Positions 1 to 6,331 of a stretch of DNA of 6,545 bases are shown piece by piece. How positions within the stretch are numbered: position 1 is the stretch's first letter; every line of letters begins with the position of its first letter. The notes below the pieces were generated by a model. It was not told where the DNA came from. It searched no databases and saw only the letters and a program-made list of their open reading frames with translations. This stretch comes from Phycisphaerales bacterium (lineage in GTDB: Bacteria; Planctomycetota; Phycisphaerae; Tepidisphaerales; Tepidisphaeraceae). The DNA lies in assembly GCA_003153655.1 (NCBI GenBank), contig PMAK01000112.1, forward strand, positions 33,300 through 39,844, in the 5' to 3' direction. The position numbers and the translations under genes were made by a program.

Positions 1-492
1 CGTTACGTTTTTCTGGCGTCACCCGCCATTTATGCGATCCTTGCAACGCTCCTACCCGGACGCCTCGGAGGCGCAGTCGCCACAGTGATGTTGCTCTGCG
101 CAGCCATATACGGACTGGCTCGCCTTCAGGCAGGTCCCGAGCCGGGTGAGGATTGGAAAACCATGGCCCGATTGATCGACCAGACTGCGGGACAGCACGA
201 TGTCGTCGCAATCCTCGGTTTCTTTAATACCGAGCCGGCGTTTGATTACTTCGTGATTGCCCACTACGCCGGAGATTGGAAAAGACCGGTGATTTTCCTG
301 ATGAACCCACCGGATGAAACCGTCCGAAACGCTCTCGCCTCCCAAAACCGCGCCTGGATGGTCGGCCACAACGCCCGCTTCGACACCGCCCGAATCCTCC
401 CCGGATGGACCGTCGGCTCCGTTCACGGCATCGGCAAAAAAAACGCCGTCTGGCTCGTAACGCCCCCGGCTCACAACCCGGAAACCAGATGA
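1..492 (+). CDS. 3' part of a GT39/PMT-like membrane glycosyltransferase (tandem paralogue of the next gene)
   Basis: Only the last 163 codons are present; the frame is open from base 1 and its start lies outside the window. The first ~45 visible residues hold hydrophobic segments ending around GLARLQ. They are followed by a soluble tail containing DWKTMA, KRPVIFLMNPP and LPGWTV. Each of these has a counterpart at the same place in the neighbouring complete protein (DWRGMA, RRPVMFLMNPN, LPGWKV), and the window's first residues RYVFLAS align with KYTSLAS at about residue 355 there. The two are therefore paralogues. By that relationship this is the C-terminus of an integral-membrane GT-C fold transferase that would use a lipid-linked sugar; the acceptor is unknown. 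Its TGA overlaps the ATG of the next gene (ATGA), which suggests co-transcription and translational coupling. The catalytic N-terminal half cannot be checked. Confidence 0.8.
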   Translation, partial: RYVFLASPAIYAILATLLPGRLGGAVATVMLLCAAIYGLARLQAGPEPGEDWKTMARLIDQTAGQHDVVAILGFFNTEPAFDYFVIAHYAGDWKRPVIFLMNPPDETVRNALASQNRAWMVGHNARFDTARILPGWTVGSVHGIGKKNAVWLVTPPAHNPETR

Positions 493-2033
493 ACTCCACC
501 CAGGATTTCGCTGCCAAAGAGCCGGCGCCCCCGGCCATCCGTCTCCGCGGCTGGCTGATTCTCGCGATCCTGCTCGCCCTCGGCGCAGGTCTTCGCTTCC
601 ACCAAATCACCAAAGTCGGACAGTGGCCCGATGAATTCTGGTCCTCCGTCCATCTCGCCACCGGTCGCGGCTCCGAAATATTCGACCTGCCCACCGGCGT
701 CCTGATCAATCCGCCGCCCCAGACAATGCTCGCCGATTCCCCCGCCTGGCCGCATATCTGGACCGGCCTGAAAAGCGTCGTCCATCCGCCGCTCTATTTC
801 ATCCTCCTCCGCTGGTGGATGGACGCCTTCGGCCCCGGCGATTTCTCAACGCGAACCTTCTCCACCCTCGCATCCCTCGCCGGCGTGATAGTCCTCTTCG
901 ACATCGTCCGCCGAATCAGCGGCACACACGCGGCCCTCCTCGCCGCGGCACTCATGGCAATCTCCCCGCTGCAAATCAACCTGAGCCAGGAAACGCGATC
1001 CTATCCCCTGCTCGCGCTCTTCGGCTTACTCGCTTGCCACGCGATGATCCGCATCGAACGCCAGGGCGTTTCGCCCGGCCGATTGCTCGCCCTCGCAACC
1101 GCAATGGCCGCCACCGCGCTGACGCATTACTTCTCCCTCGGCGCGCTCGCGGGACTCCTCTGCTACGCAATCATCCGCCTGCGCGGCCCCGACCGTGGAA
1201 AAGTATTCGCCGCGATCTTCGCCGCCGCCATCATCTGCCTCCTCTGCTGGGGTCCATTCCTATACCAACAACGCCACGAATTCTTCTCCCAGCAATCCTG
1301 GTCCCTGGAACCAACCCCCGATCGCGGTATGACCCTCATCCGCGTCGCCGCAATCCCCTCGGCGCTGCTCTATGGCAGCCCGCCACCGCGCATGGCCTGG
1401 ATCGGCCCGGCCGCCGTCGTTTATCTCTTCCCGCTCCTCTTTATCCGCCGCGCACCGCGCCAAATGCTCTGGTGGTTCTGGGTCGCCGGAATCATCGGTT
1501 CGCTCGTCATCTACGACGAGATCAACCGCGCTCGTCTCCTCGCCACGCTGAAATACACGTCACTCGCCTCCATCGGCATCTACGCGCTCAGCGCAACCCC
1601 ACTCCCCGCCCGGCAATGGTGGCGCTGGTTCATCCCCTACATGCTCCTCATCAGCACCATCGCCGCCACCGTCGAACGAATTCAGGAAGGCCCCTCCGAA
1701 CAAAACGGCGATTGGCGCGGCATGGCCGTCGCCCTCGATAAACAAGCCGGCCCATCCGACCCGCTCATCTTCTATCCCAACAAATTCTGGGGTTCCCCGG
1801 GAATGTACTATTTAGCCTTCTCCCACTACGAAGAAAACTCCCGCCGCCCAGTCATGTTCCTGATGAATCCAAACCCGCGCGCCCTCGCCCAATTAACCAG
1901 CCACTCCACAGTCTGGCTAATAGGCCCCTCAGCCGGCACAGATGCCGCCGAATACCTCCCGGGCTGGAAAGTAACTTTCAGCCGAGGCTTTCCAAATAGT
2001 GGTTCAATCGCGGAACTAACCCGGCAAGACTAA
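489..2033 (+). CDS. Polytopic membrane glycosyltransferase, GT39/ArnT/PMT-like (GT-C fold)
   Basis: A protein of 514 residues. I chose the ATG at 489 because it overlaps the upstream stop as ATGA and is followed closely by the first membrane helix. The frame stays open upstream to 405, but that extension is Arg-rich and overlaps the preceding gene. Visible landmarks are helix 1 at about 21-36; the acidic WPDEFW at 46-51, matching the conserved Asp-Glu of the first external loop in GT-C enzymes; HPPLYF at 99-104; and SQETRSYPL at 166-174, matching the SQEARxYxL signature of bacterial GT39-like transferases. About ten hydrophobic segments run to residue 394, followed by a soluble C-terminal domain of about 115 residues. 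The family moves a sugar from a polyprenyl-phosphate donor to a lipid, protein or glycan outside the cytoplasmic membrane. The substrate here cannot be read from sequence. The TAA lies 8 bases from the convergent lipoprotein gene. Confidence 0.88.
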   Translation: MNSTQDFAAKEPAPPAIRLRGWLILAILLALGAGLRFHQITKVGQWPDEFWSSVHLATGRGSEIFDLPTGVLINPPPQTMLADSPAWPHIWTGLKSVVHPPLYFILLRWWMDAFGPGDFSTRTFSTLASLAGVIVLFDIVRRISGTHAALLAAALMAISPLQINLSQETRSYPLLALFGLLACHAMIRIERQGVSPGRLLALATAMAATALTHYFSLGALAGLLCYAIIRLRGPDRGKVFAAIFAAAIICLLCWGPFLYQQRHEFFSQQSWSLEPTPDRGMTLIRVAAIPSALLYGSPPPRMAWIGPAAVVYLFPLLFIRRAPRQMLWWFWVAGIIGSLVIYDEINRARLLATLKYTSLASIGIYALSATPLPARQWWRWFIPYMLLISTIAATVERIQEGPSEQNGDWRGMAVALDKQAGPSDPLIFYPNKFWGSPGMYYLAFSHYEENSRRPVMFLMNPNPRALAQLTSHSTVWLIGPSAGTDAAEYLPGWKVTFSRGFPNSGSIAELTRQD

Positions 2034-2041
2034 AGCCAACG

Positions 2042-2665
2042 CTATTTCCCCACGGAAACCGTCGTATCCAAAACCCCAGAAACATTCACCACCGCCGGCA
2101 CAGGCAGCGGCGTCCGATCCGTCATATGAAATAACCCAAACGATCCCTGCACCAAAACCTTCACCCGTGGCGCCACCCCCTGAAATCGCACCGTCACTTC
2201 CATCGGCTGCAAAACATCCTGCTGATTATTCAGGAAAATCCCATAAGGCGAATTCTGCCGATCCATGCTGGCCGAGGGATTCATCCACGTCGCCTTGGCG
2301 ATATCCGCCGGATCGGAAATCCCCGGCAGCGCCATCACCAGATCAAACGAATTAACCGTAGCCTTCCCCGTAAGCACGTCCCGTGGATCATCGCTATATA
2401 GCCGCGCCGTCACCTTCCCATTTTTTGATGTCAGCCGCAGGCAAGCCGCCGGAAACCACTGCTGCGACCGATCGACCATCAGCATCGATGCCGCGGGTGC
2501 CGTGGTGGGAGATTCCGCAACCCCATCTTGCGCGGATGGATTCAATCCCGTCGCCGGCTGCGTCGCCGCCCCATTCCCCGACTGATCGGAGTCATCCGTC
2601 TTGGCGCAGCCTACAATCAAGGCGAGACTGCAAAAAAAGGCCAGCGTGATTCGCCTGCATGTCAT
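2042..2665 (-). CDS. Lipoprotein of unknown function
   Basis: A protein of 207 residues. The start at 2665 gives an ideal lipoprotein signal: MTCRR, a hydrophobic core, then the lipobox IVGC with the modified cysteine at residue 20. It also places a GGGAGGG ribosome binding site six bases upstream. The frame is open a further 19 codons upstream to 2722, but using that start would bury the signal peptide. After Cys20 comes a low-complexity linker rich in Ala, Thr, Ser, Pro and Gly (about 21-60). A compact domain of about 145 residues follows, with beta-like stretches (CLRLTSKNGKVTARLY, QPMEVTVRFQGVAPRVKVLVQGSF). Residue +2 is Ala, not Asp, so by the usual Lol rule it would be sorted to the outer membrane. 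I recognise no family. The gene is monocistronic, divergent from the zinc-ribbon gene and convergent with the glycosyltransferase. Confidence 0.85.
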   Translation of the reverse strand: MTCRRITLAFFCSLALIVGCAKTDDSDQSGNGAATQPATGLNPSAQDGVAESPTTAPAASMLMVDRSQQWFPAACLRLTSKNGKVTARLYSDDPRDVLTGKATVNSFDLVMALPGISDPADIAKATWMNPSASMDRQNSPYGIFLNNQQDVLQPMEVTVRFQGVAPRVKVLVQGSFGLFHMTDRTPLPVPAVVNVSGVLDTTVSVGK

Positions 2666-2671
2666 TGCAAA

Positions 2672-2678
2672 CCCTCCC
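2672..2678 (-). promoter_or_regulatory. Ribosome binding site that fixes the lipoprotein start
   Basis: On the minus strand GGGAGGG stands six bases before the ATG at 2665. It is the strongest Shine-Dalgarno match in the window and the main reason, with the lipobox, for choosing this start over the upstream one at 2722. Confidence 0.75.
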
Positions 2679-2721
2679 GTCGTCGGGAAACATGCCGGAT
2701 GAACACCCGGCCGCCACCGCA

Positions 2722-2730
2722 ATTATAGCA
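2722..2730 (-). promoter_or_regulatory. Extended -10 promoter element for the lipoprotein gene
   Basis: The minus strand reads TGCTATAAT, an exact match to the housekeeping sigma extended -10 consensus TGnTATAAT, in an otherwise GC-rich 72-base divergent gap. Transcription would begin near 2715, giving a leader of about 50 bases that contains the GGGAGGG site. No good TTGACA-like box is seen 16-18 bases upstream, which is acceptable for an extended -10 promoter. The same AT-rich patch, read on the plus strand as TTATAG, is the only -10-like sequence before the divergent gene at 2738 and would make that transcript almost leaderless; that second use is weaker. Confidence 0.55.
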
Positions 2731-2737
2731 CACCGCC

Positions 2738-3478
2738 ATGACCAGTCCCGCCCCCCAGGAAACCGACATTCTCTGCGAAAATTGCGGATATATGCTCAAT
2801 GGCCTACCCCCCTCCGGACGATGCCCGGAATGCGGCGACGAGATCGATCTCAGCGTTTCCCAGCGACTCAGAAAACCTCCGTTATGGGAAGATATCGGCG
2901 ATCCACGCCCCAAATGGCTCCGTTTTTTCCTCACCACCGCCCAGATCATCTTCCGCCCAACCCGCTTCTTCCGCGGCAGCACCTCCCGCGGATCAATCGA
3001 ACTGGCCCAAAGATTTGCCCATATCCACTGGCTCATCTCCTCCCTCCTCCTCGGCATCGCCGCCTGGGCACATTGGGATTGGTACGAGCGAGATGTAAAC
3101 CGTTTCACGCCGCTCCCGGCCTGGGCCCGATGGGTGATGTTTCTCGCACTCCCCATCGGAACATATTTAGCCATCACCCTGACAATCCGCCTCGCCGCGC
3201 GCCTCACAGCCTGGGAAGCCGCCTATCGCGGCTACCGCCTCCCGCACGGCGTAGTCCTCCGCGCCCTCTATTATCACGCCGCCCATTTTCTACCCGTCGC
3301 CCTCATCGCCCTCATTACCTGCGGCGGATTTAATCTCCTCCAACGCACCGGCCAGCTTCTATTCACAGCAGGAACCGCATATCTATACCTCCTCTGCGGC
3401 GAAGTCGTCGTCGCCGCCGGATATCTCTTCAACACCTATTGGATCGGCATGCGCAATCTGATGTACGCCAATCGATAA
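2738..3478 (+). CDS. Zinc-ribbon multi-pass membrane protein
   Basis: A protein of 246 residues. A short N-terminus carries a zinc ribbon, CENCG at 13-17 and CPECG at 29-33 (Cys13, Cys16, Cys29, Cys32). A basic amphipathic stretch follows (RPTRFFRG at 73-80), then four hydrophobic segments at about 95-111, 130-150, 184-200 and 207-230. The short C-terminal tail ends MYANR. The ribbon with NCGYxLxGLPxxGRCPECG spacing is very common on Planctomycetota membrane proteins. The layout resembles ribbon-plus-Yip1-like proteins, but I cannot assign a family with certainty. The ribbon is probably cytoplasmic. No Shine-Dalgarno sequence precedes the ATG. It is the first gene of a probable operon, with the deacetylase starting 22 bases after its stop. 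A regulatory or scaffolding role for the two downstream enzymes is only an inference. Confidence 0.82.
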   Translation: MTSPAPQETDILCENCGYMLNGLPPSGRCPECGDEIDLSVSQRLRKPPLWEDIGDPRPKWLRFFLTTAQIIFRPTRFFRGSTSRGSIELAQRFAHIHWLISSLLLGIAAWAHWDWYERDVNRFTPLPAWARWVMFLALPIGTYLAITLTIRLAARLTAWEAAYRGYRLPHGVVLRALYYHAAHFLPVALIALITCGGFNLLQRTGQLLFTAGTAYLYLLCGEVVVAAGYLFNTYWIGMRNLMYANR

Positions 3479-3500
3479 ACGCAGCTAGCGCGAAAAACCT

Positions 3501-4505
3501 ATGCTCGGCATTTGCAGCAGCCCCGAATTTGTCCAACACCTCACCGGCCAACTCCACCCCGAGCGCCCGGATCGAATCCGCGCCATCCATCTCGCCGTGC
3601 GCCAAGCCGGCCTGATCGATTCCCCCAACCCATTCCCCGATTTTTCCCTCGACCTCCAACTCAAACCCGCCGCCGGCCCAAAGCTGAAAGAACTCTCGCC
3701 GACGCCGGCGGATGAAAAAACAATTGAACTGATCCACACGCAACAAATGATCCAGCGGCTCAAGCACATCTGCGAATCAGGCGGCGGCGTACTCGATCAG
3801 GGCGACACACCCGTCTCCCCCAGAAGTTTCGATCTCGCACTCCTAAGCTCCGGCGCAGTTCTAACCTGTTGCGACGCCGTAATGAACGGAACCGTCCAGC
3901 GCGCCTTCGCCGCAACCCGGCCGCCCGGCCATCACGCCGAGCCGGATCGCTCCATGGGCTTCTGCCTCTTCTCAAACATCGCCATCGCCGCGAAATATCT
4001 CCAGCGGCATCACAACGTCGATCGCGTCGCCATCGTCGATTTCGACGTCCATCACGGCAACGGCACGCAGGCCGCCTTTGAAAACGATCCCTCCGTCCTC
4101 TTCATCAGCACCCACCAACACCCCAAAACCTGCTACCCCGGCACCGGCTACGAGTGGGAAGAAGGCGAAGGCCCCGGCAAAGGTTACACCCTCAATATTC
4201 CGCTCAACCCAGGCTCGGGCGATGGTGAATACATCGCCGCGTTTGAATCGAAAGTGATTCCCAAACTCGATTCATTTAAGCCGCAGGTCCTGCTGATTTC
4301 CGCGGGTTTCGATGCTCATCAGGATGATCCGCTGGCGAAAATGGAAGTAAGCGAAATGGGATTTGAAGCGATGACGCGAATGTTGGTCGCCGCCGCGGAT
4401 GTTCACTGCCGGGGCCGTATCATCAGCGCCCTCGAAGGCGGCTATCATCTACGAGCCCTCGGCCGCAGCGTCGTGCGCCATCTGCTCGCATTAAGAGAAG
4501 AATGA
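3501..4505 (+). CDS. Zinc-dependent deacetylase, histone deacetylase/AcuC/acetylpolyamine amidohydrolase superfamily
   Basis: A protein of 334 residues, full length for a single-domain bacterial member. It hydrolyses an acetyl-amide (acetyl-lysine on proteins, or an acetylated polyamine or other amine) using one zinc ion. The N-terminus shows HPERPDRIRAI at 19-29, the conserved opening of the fold. The active site is intact. RPPGHHAE gives the catalytic His144-His145. DFDVHHGNGTQ gives Asp180, Asp182 and His184 (the latter two zinc ligands). SAGFDAHQDDPL gives Asp271 (zinc). LEGGYHL gives Tyr315, the transition-state residue that class IIa enzymes lose. The motifs look closer to class II/AcuC-like proteins than to class I. 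There is no signal peptide, so it is cytoplasmic. No clear Shine-Dalgarno sequence is seen, and the gene follows the membrane protein by 22 bases. Its TGA overlaps the dipeptidase ATG. The substrate cannot be decided from sequence. Confidence 0.93.
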   Translation: MLGICSSPEFVQHLTGQLHPERPDRIRAIHLAVRQAGLIDSPNPFPDFSLDLQLKPAAGPKLKELSPTPADEKTIELIHTQQMIQRLKHICESGGGVLDQGDTPVSPRSFDLALLSSGAVLTCCDAVMNGTVQRAFAATRPPGHHAEPDRSMGFCLFSNIAIAAKYLQRHHNVDRVAIVDFDVHHGNGTQAAFENDPSVLFISTHQHPKTCYPGTGYEWEEGEGPGKGYTLNIPLNPGSGDGEYIAAFESKVIPKLDSFKPQVLLISAGFDAHQDDPLAKMEVSEMGFEAMTRMLVAAADVHCRGRIISALEGGYHLRALGRSVVRHLLALREE

Positions 4506-5494
4506 AAATCGTCGATGCCCATCTAGACCTCGCCTACAACGCCATCCGCGGCAGACCCGTCCATCTTCCCGCGCGCGATCAACAACCAGACGAAGAAGGA
4601 ATCCCCACGGTCGGCCTCCCCGATCTCCGCCAAGGCGGCGTAAGCTTGATCTGCGGCGTAATCTTCTGCGAGCCCGCCAGCGATGGCCGCCCCGGATACA
4701 AAACCGCAAATGAAGCCCACGAAGCCGCAACAAAACAACTGGATTGGTACCGCGCACAAGAGTCCGCAAAAACCCTCACCATCCCAGCGCAGCCAGCCGA
4801 CTTCAGTCGGCTCGTCCCCACCCCCCAAACCATCCTCCTACTGGAAGGCGCCGACCCCATCCGCAACGAACACGACGCAACAAAATTCTTCGCAGCAGGC
4901 GTCCGAATCGTCGGACTCTCCTGGAAAGACGGCACCCGCTACGCCGGCGGAAACGCAAACCCCGGCCCCCTGACTCCCGATGGCATCAAACTGGTCAAAC
5001 AATTAGACCAACTCGGCATCATCCACGACGTCTCCCACCTCGCCGAGCAATCCTTCTGGCAACTGTTGGACACGTCCTCCGGCCCGGTAATGGCATCCCA
5101 TTCCAACTGCCGCTCAATCGTCCCGGGCGACCGCCAGCTATCCGATGAAATGATCCGCGCCATCGCCAAGCGGGGCGGCATCATCGGCATCAATTTCTAT
5201 GATCGTTTTCTATTACCCCCCAACGAACAAGGCAAACGCCGCGCAACCCTGAAGGATGTCGCGGCGCACATCAAACATATGTGCGATCTGATCGGCAACC
5301 CCAATCACGTCGGCCTCGGCACCGACATGGACGGCGGACTAGGCCGCGAGCAAATCCCAATCGAGATCGAAACCTCAGCCGATCTCCCGCGCGTCGCCGA
5401 GGCCCTGAGCGCCGCTCGTTTTTCAGACGAAGACGTGATCGCCATCATGGGCGAGAACTGGAGGCGATTCTTTGATGCGAATCTGGCGCGTTAG
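4502..5494 (+). CDS. Zinc dipeptidase, peptidase family M19 (renal/membrane dipeptidase type)
   Basis: A protein of 330 residues, normal for bacterial M19. The family cleaves dipeptides, often tolerating a D-residue at the C-terminal side, with a two-zinc centre in a TIM barrel. The ligand set is complete: DAHLDL gives His7 and Asp9; LLLEGADPI gives the bridging Glu115; HDVSHL gives His179; ASHSNCR gives His200, with Arg204 at the substrate-carboxylate position; GLGTDMDGG gives the acid at 275/277. GLSWKDG at 138-144 and the GENWRRFF C-terminus also fit. Unlike the animal enzyme there is no signal peptide or lipid anchor, so it should be cytoplasmic. The start is the ATG at 4502, overlapping the deacetylase stop as ATGA and preceded by purine-rich AAGAGAAGA. 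The pairing suggests linked use of an acetylated peptide or amine, which is inference. The TAG overlaps the convergent gene's stop by four bases. Confidence 0.93.
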   Translation: MKIVDAHLDLAYNAIRGRPVHLPARDQQPDEEGIPTVGLPDLRQGGVSLICGVIFCEPASDGRPGYKTANEAHEAATKQLDWYRAQESAKTLTIPAQPADFSRLVPTPQTILLLEGADPIRNEHDATKFFAAGVRIVGLSWKDGTRYAGGNANPGPLTPDGIKLVKQLDQLGIIHDVSHLAEQSFWQLLDTSSGPVMASHSNCRSIVPGDRQLSDEMIRAIAKRGGIIGINFYDRFLLPPNEQGKRRATLKDVAAHIKHMCDLIGNPNHVGLGTDMDGGLGREQIPIEIETSADLPRVAEALSAARFSDEDVIAIMGENWRRFFDANLAR

Positions 5495-5502
5495 CGCGTT
5501 TT
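5485..5502 (+). terminator. Possible short intrinsic terminator at the end of the deacetylase-dipeptidase operon
   Basis: CGCG (5487-5490) can pair with CGCG (5495-5498) around the loop TTAG. Two G-T pairs can extend the stem as the run TTTT (5499-5502) begins. The dipeptidase stop codon lies within the stem and loop. The U-tract exists only in the plus-strand transcript, so it would act on the operon and not on the convergent gene. The stem is short, so this is a weak call. Confidence 0.3.
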
Positions 5503-5982
5503 CCGCTTAACACCAGAGTGTCCATTCTCCAGGTCATCGGCAAAGTAATACAGGTGGGGACTCGGGTTCCAATCGGGCCGAATAATTAACCCCGTGGATT
5601 CGAGGCTTCGCAGTGACCGATTGATCGCGGCGCTGCGGAGGTCCAACCACTCAAATGCCGACTCCGCATACTGCTGAAGTCGCCAGGCGTCAAAACCATC
5701 GTGCCGCCCCGACGGACCGAAATCGACCTCAATGATCCTCCCCGAGATTTCGAAGCGACAGCCCATTCCATGGAAAGAATATCTACCGCGAAGTTGGATT
5801 AACCGACCAGATTGCCGGAGCTTGCCCGACCTCCATGCGTGCAATAAATTCGTGACTTCAGATTGTCGCTTCAATCCTGCAACGGCAGCGCGCGCCGCTC
5901 GTTGGTAATCAACGATCAACTGCAACACATCCGATGATCGCGGATCAGCGGACGCGGATGCGATTGTTGCCGGCTTCGTCAT
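5491..5982 (-). CDS. Small cytoplasmic protein resembling DUF6896; candidate immunity protein
   Basis: A protein of 163 residues if started at the ATG at 5982. An N-terminal helical part (about 18-50, DVLQLIVDYQRAARAAVAGL) is followed by the core FHGMGCRFE at 70-78 and VDFGPSGRHDGFDAWRLQ at 86-103. This GCR...DFGPxGRxDGFDxWRL pattern resembles a family of short bacterial proteins that I believe is DUF6896. The name is from memory and unverified; its biochemical activity is unknown to me. There is no signal peptide or membrane segment. The gene overlaps the upstream ParB-like gene by 38 bases in another frame, so the two are surely co-transcribed. The ATG has only a distant AGG before it; a GTG at 5928 (Val19) would remove most of the overlap and cannot be excluded. 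Order and size suit an immunity partner of the upstream domain, which is inference. Confidence 0.72.
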   Translation of the reverse strand: MTKPATIASASADPRSSDVLQLIVDYQRAARAAVAGLKRQSEVTNLLHAWRSGKLRQSGRLIQLRGRYSFHGMGCRFEISGRIIEVDFGPSGRHDGFDAWRLQQYAESAFEWLDLRSAAINRSLRSLESTGLIIRPDWNPSPHLYYFADDLENGHSGVKRKTR

Positions 5983-6331
5983 ACGCGCTGATTACCTGTT
6001 CAATAGAATCGTACTGGAAATCTCTTTTAAGCTCTTCAATACTGATAATTCGGTATTGTACAGGGATGGATGCCTTTCTGGCAGCATACGTTCGATGATG
6101 GCCGTCAATCAGGTATTTTTCGCCGCCATATTCAATCGCGATAACGGGCTGTCCTATCCACCCGTGCGATTTCATACTTTCTATCAATCCCATCACCTTT
6201 CGGGAAGAAGATCGACCGGAAATAGCATGAGTCCTAAGAAATTCATGCGCCGGCGCTTTTTGTGGTATAGAGTTGCTTGATTGGCTTGGATCATGGGGCA
6301 TGAATAACCCATCGCCACTTTTTGCTGACAT
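5945..6331 (-). CDS. ParB/Srx-like domain protein; candidate stand-alone polymorphic-toxin tip
   Basis: A protein of 128 residues. After a polar N-terminus of about 35 residues comes one domain: HAISGRSSSRKVMGLIESM (35-53), GQPVIAIEYGGEKYLIDGHHRTYAARKA (60-87), then VQYRIISIEEL and a tail SIEQVISAYDEAGNNRIRVR. IDGHHR at 75-80 matches the GxHR core of the ParB/Srx (sulfiredoxin-like) fold, which includes DNase, nucleotide-hydrolysing and protein-modifying members. The SGRSS opening, short length and xGxNRxR ending resemble ParB-like domains at the C-termini of Rhs and related polymorphic toxins more than chromosome-partition ParB. No helix-turn-helix or dimer domain follows. A stop lies two codons upstream of the ATG at 6331, so it is not visibly fused to a larger protein. 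GGA abuts that ATG too closely to be a normal ribosome site; Met11 (6301) is an alternative start. GC content is below that of the left-hand genes. Confidence 0.72.
   Translation of the reverse strand: MSAKSGDGLFMPHDPSQSSNSIPQKAPAHEFLRTHAISGRSSSRKVMGLIESMKSHGWIGQPVIAIEYGGEKYLIDGHHRTYAARKASIPVQYRIISIEELKRDFQYDSIEQVISAYDEAGNNRIRVR

Noticed and set aside
405..488. A 28-residue N-terminal extension of the complete glycosyltransferase
   Set aside because: It is strongly basic, overlaps the upstream coding region, and the ATG at 489 forms an ATGA junction just before the first membrane helix.
815..1741. A 308-codon plus-strand open frame inside the glycosyltransferase gene
   Set aside because: It is Arg/Pro/His-rich with no motif and lies in another frame of a clearly coding GC-rich gene; a by-product of codon bias.
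2666..2722. A longer start for the lipoprotein gene
   Set aside because: It would place 19 residues before a complete lipoprotein signal and bypass the GGGAGGG site.
2659..3333. A 224-codon plus-strand open frame over the lipoprotein start, the promoter gap and most of the zinc-ribbon gene
   Set aside because: It is Pro/Arg/His-rich without a domain, while the overlapping frame from 2738 has the zinc ribbon and membrane helices.
5945..6331. Reading the ParB-like gene as chromosome-partition ParB
   Set aside because: It has only the N-terminal-type fold, no helix-turn-helix or dimerisation part, no ParA neighbour and no parS-like sites in view.
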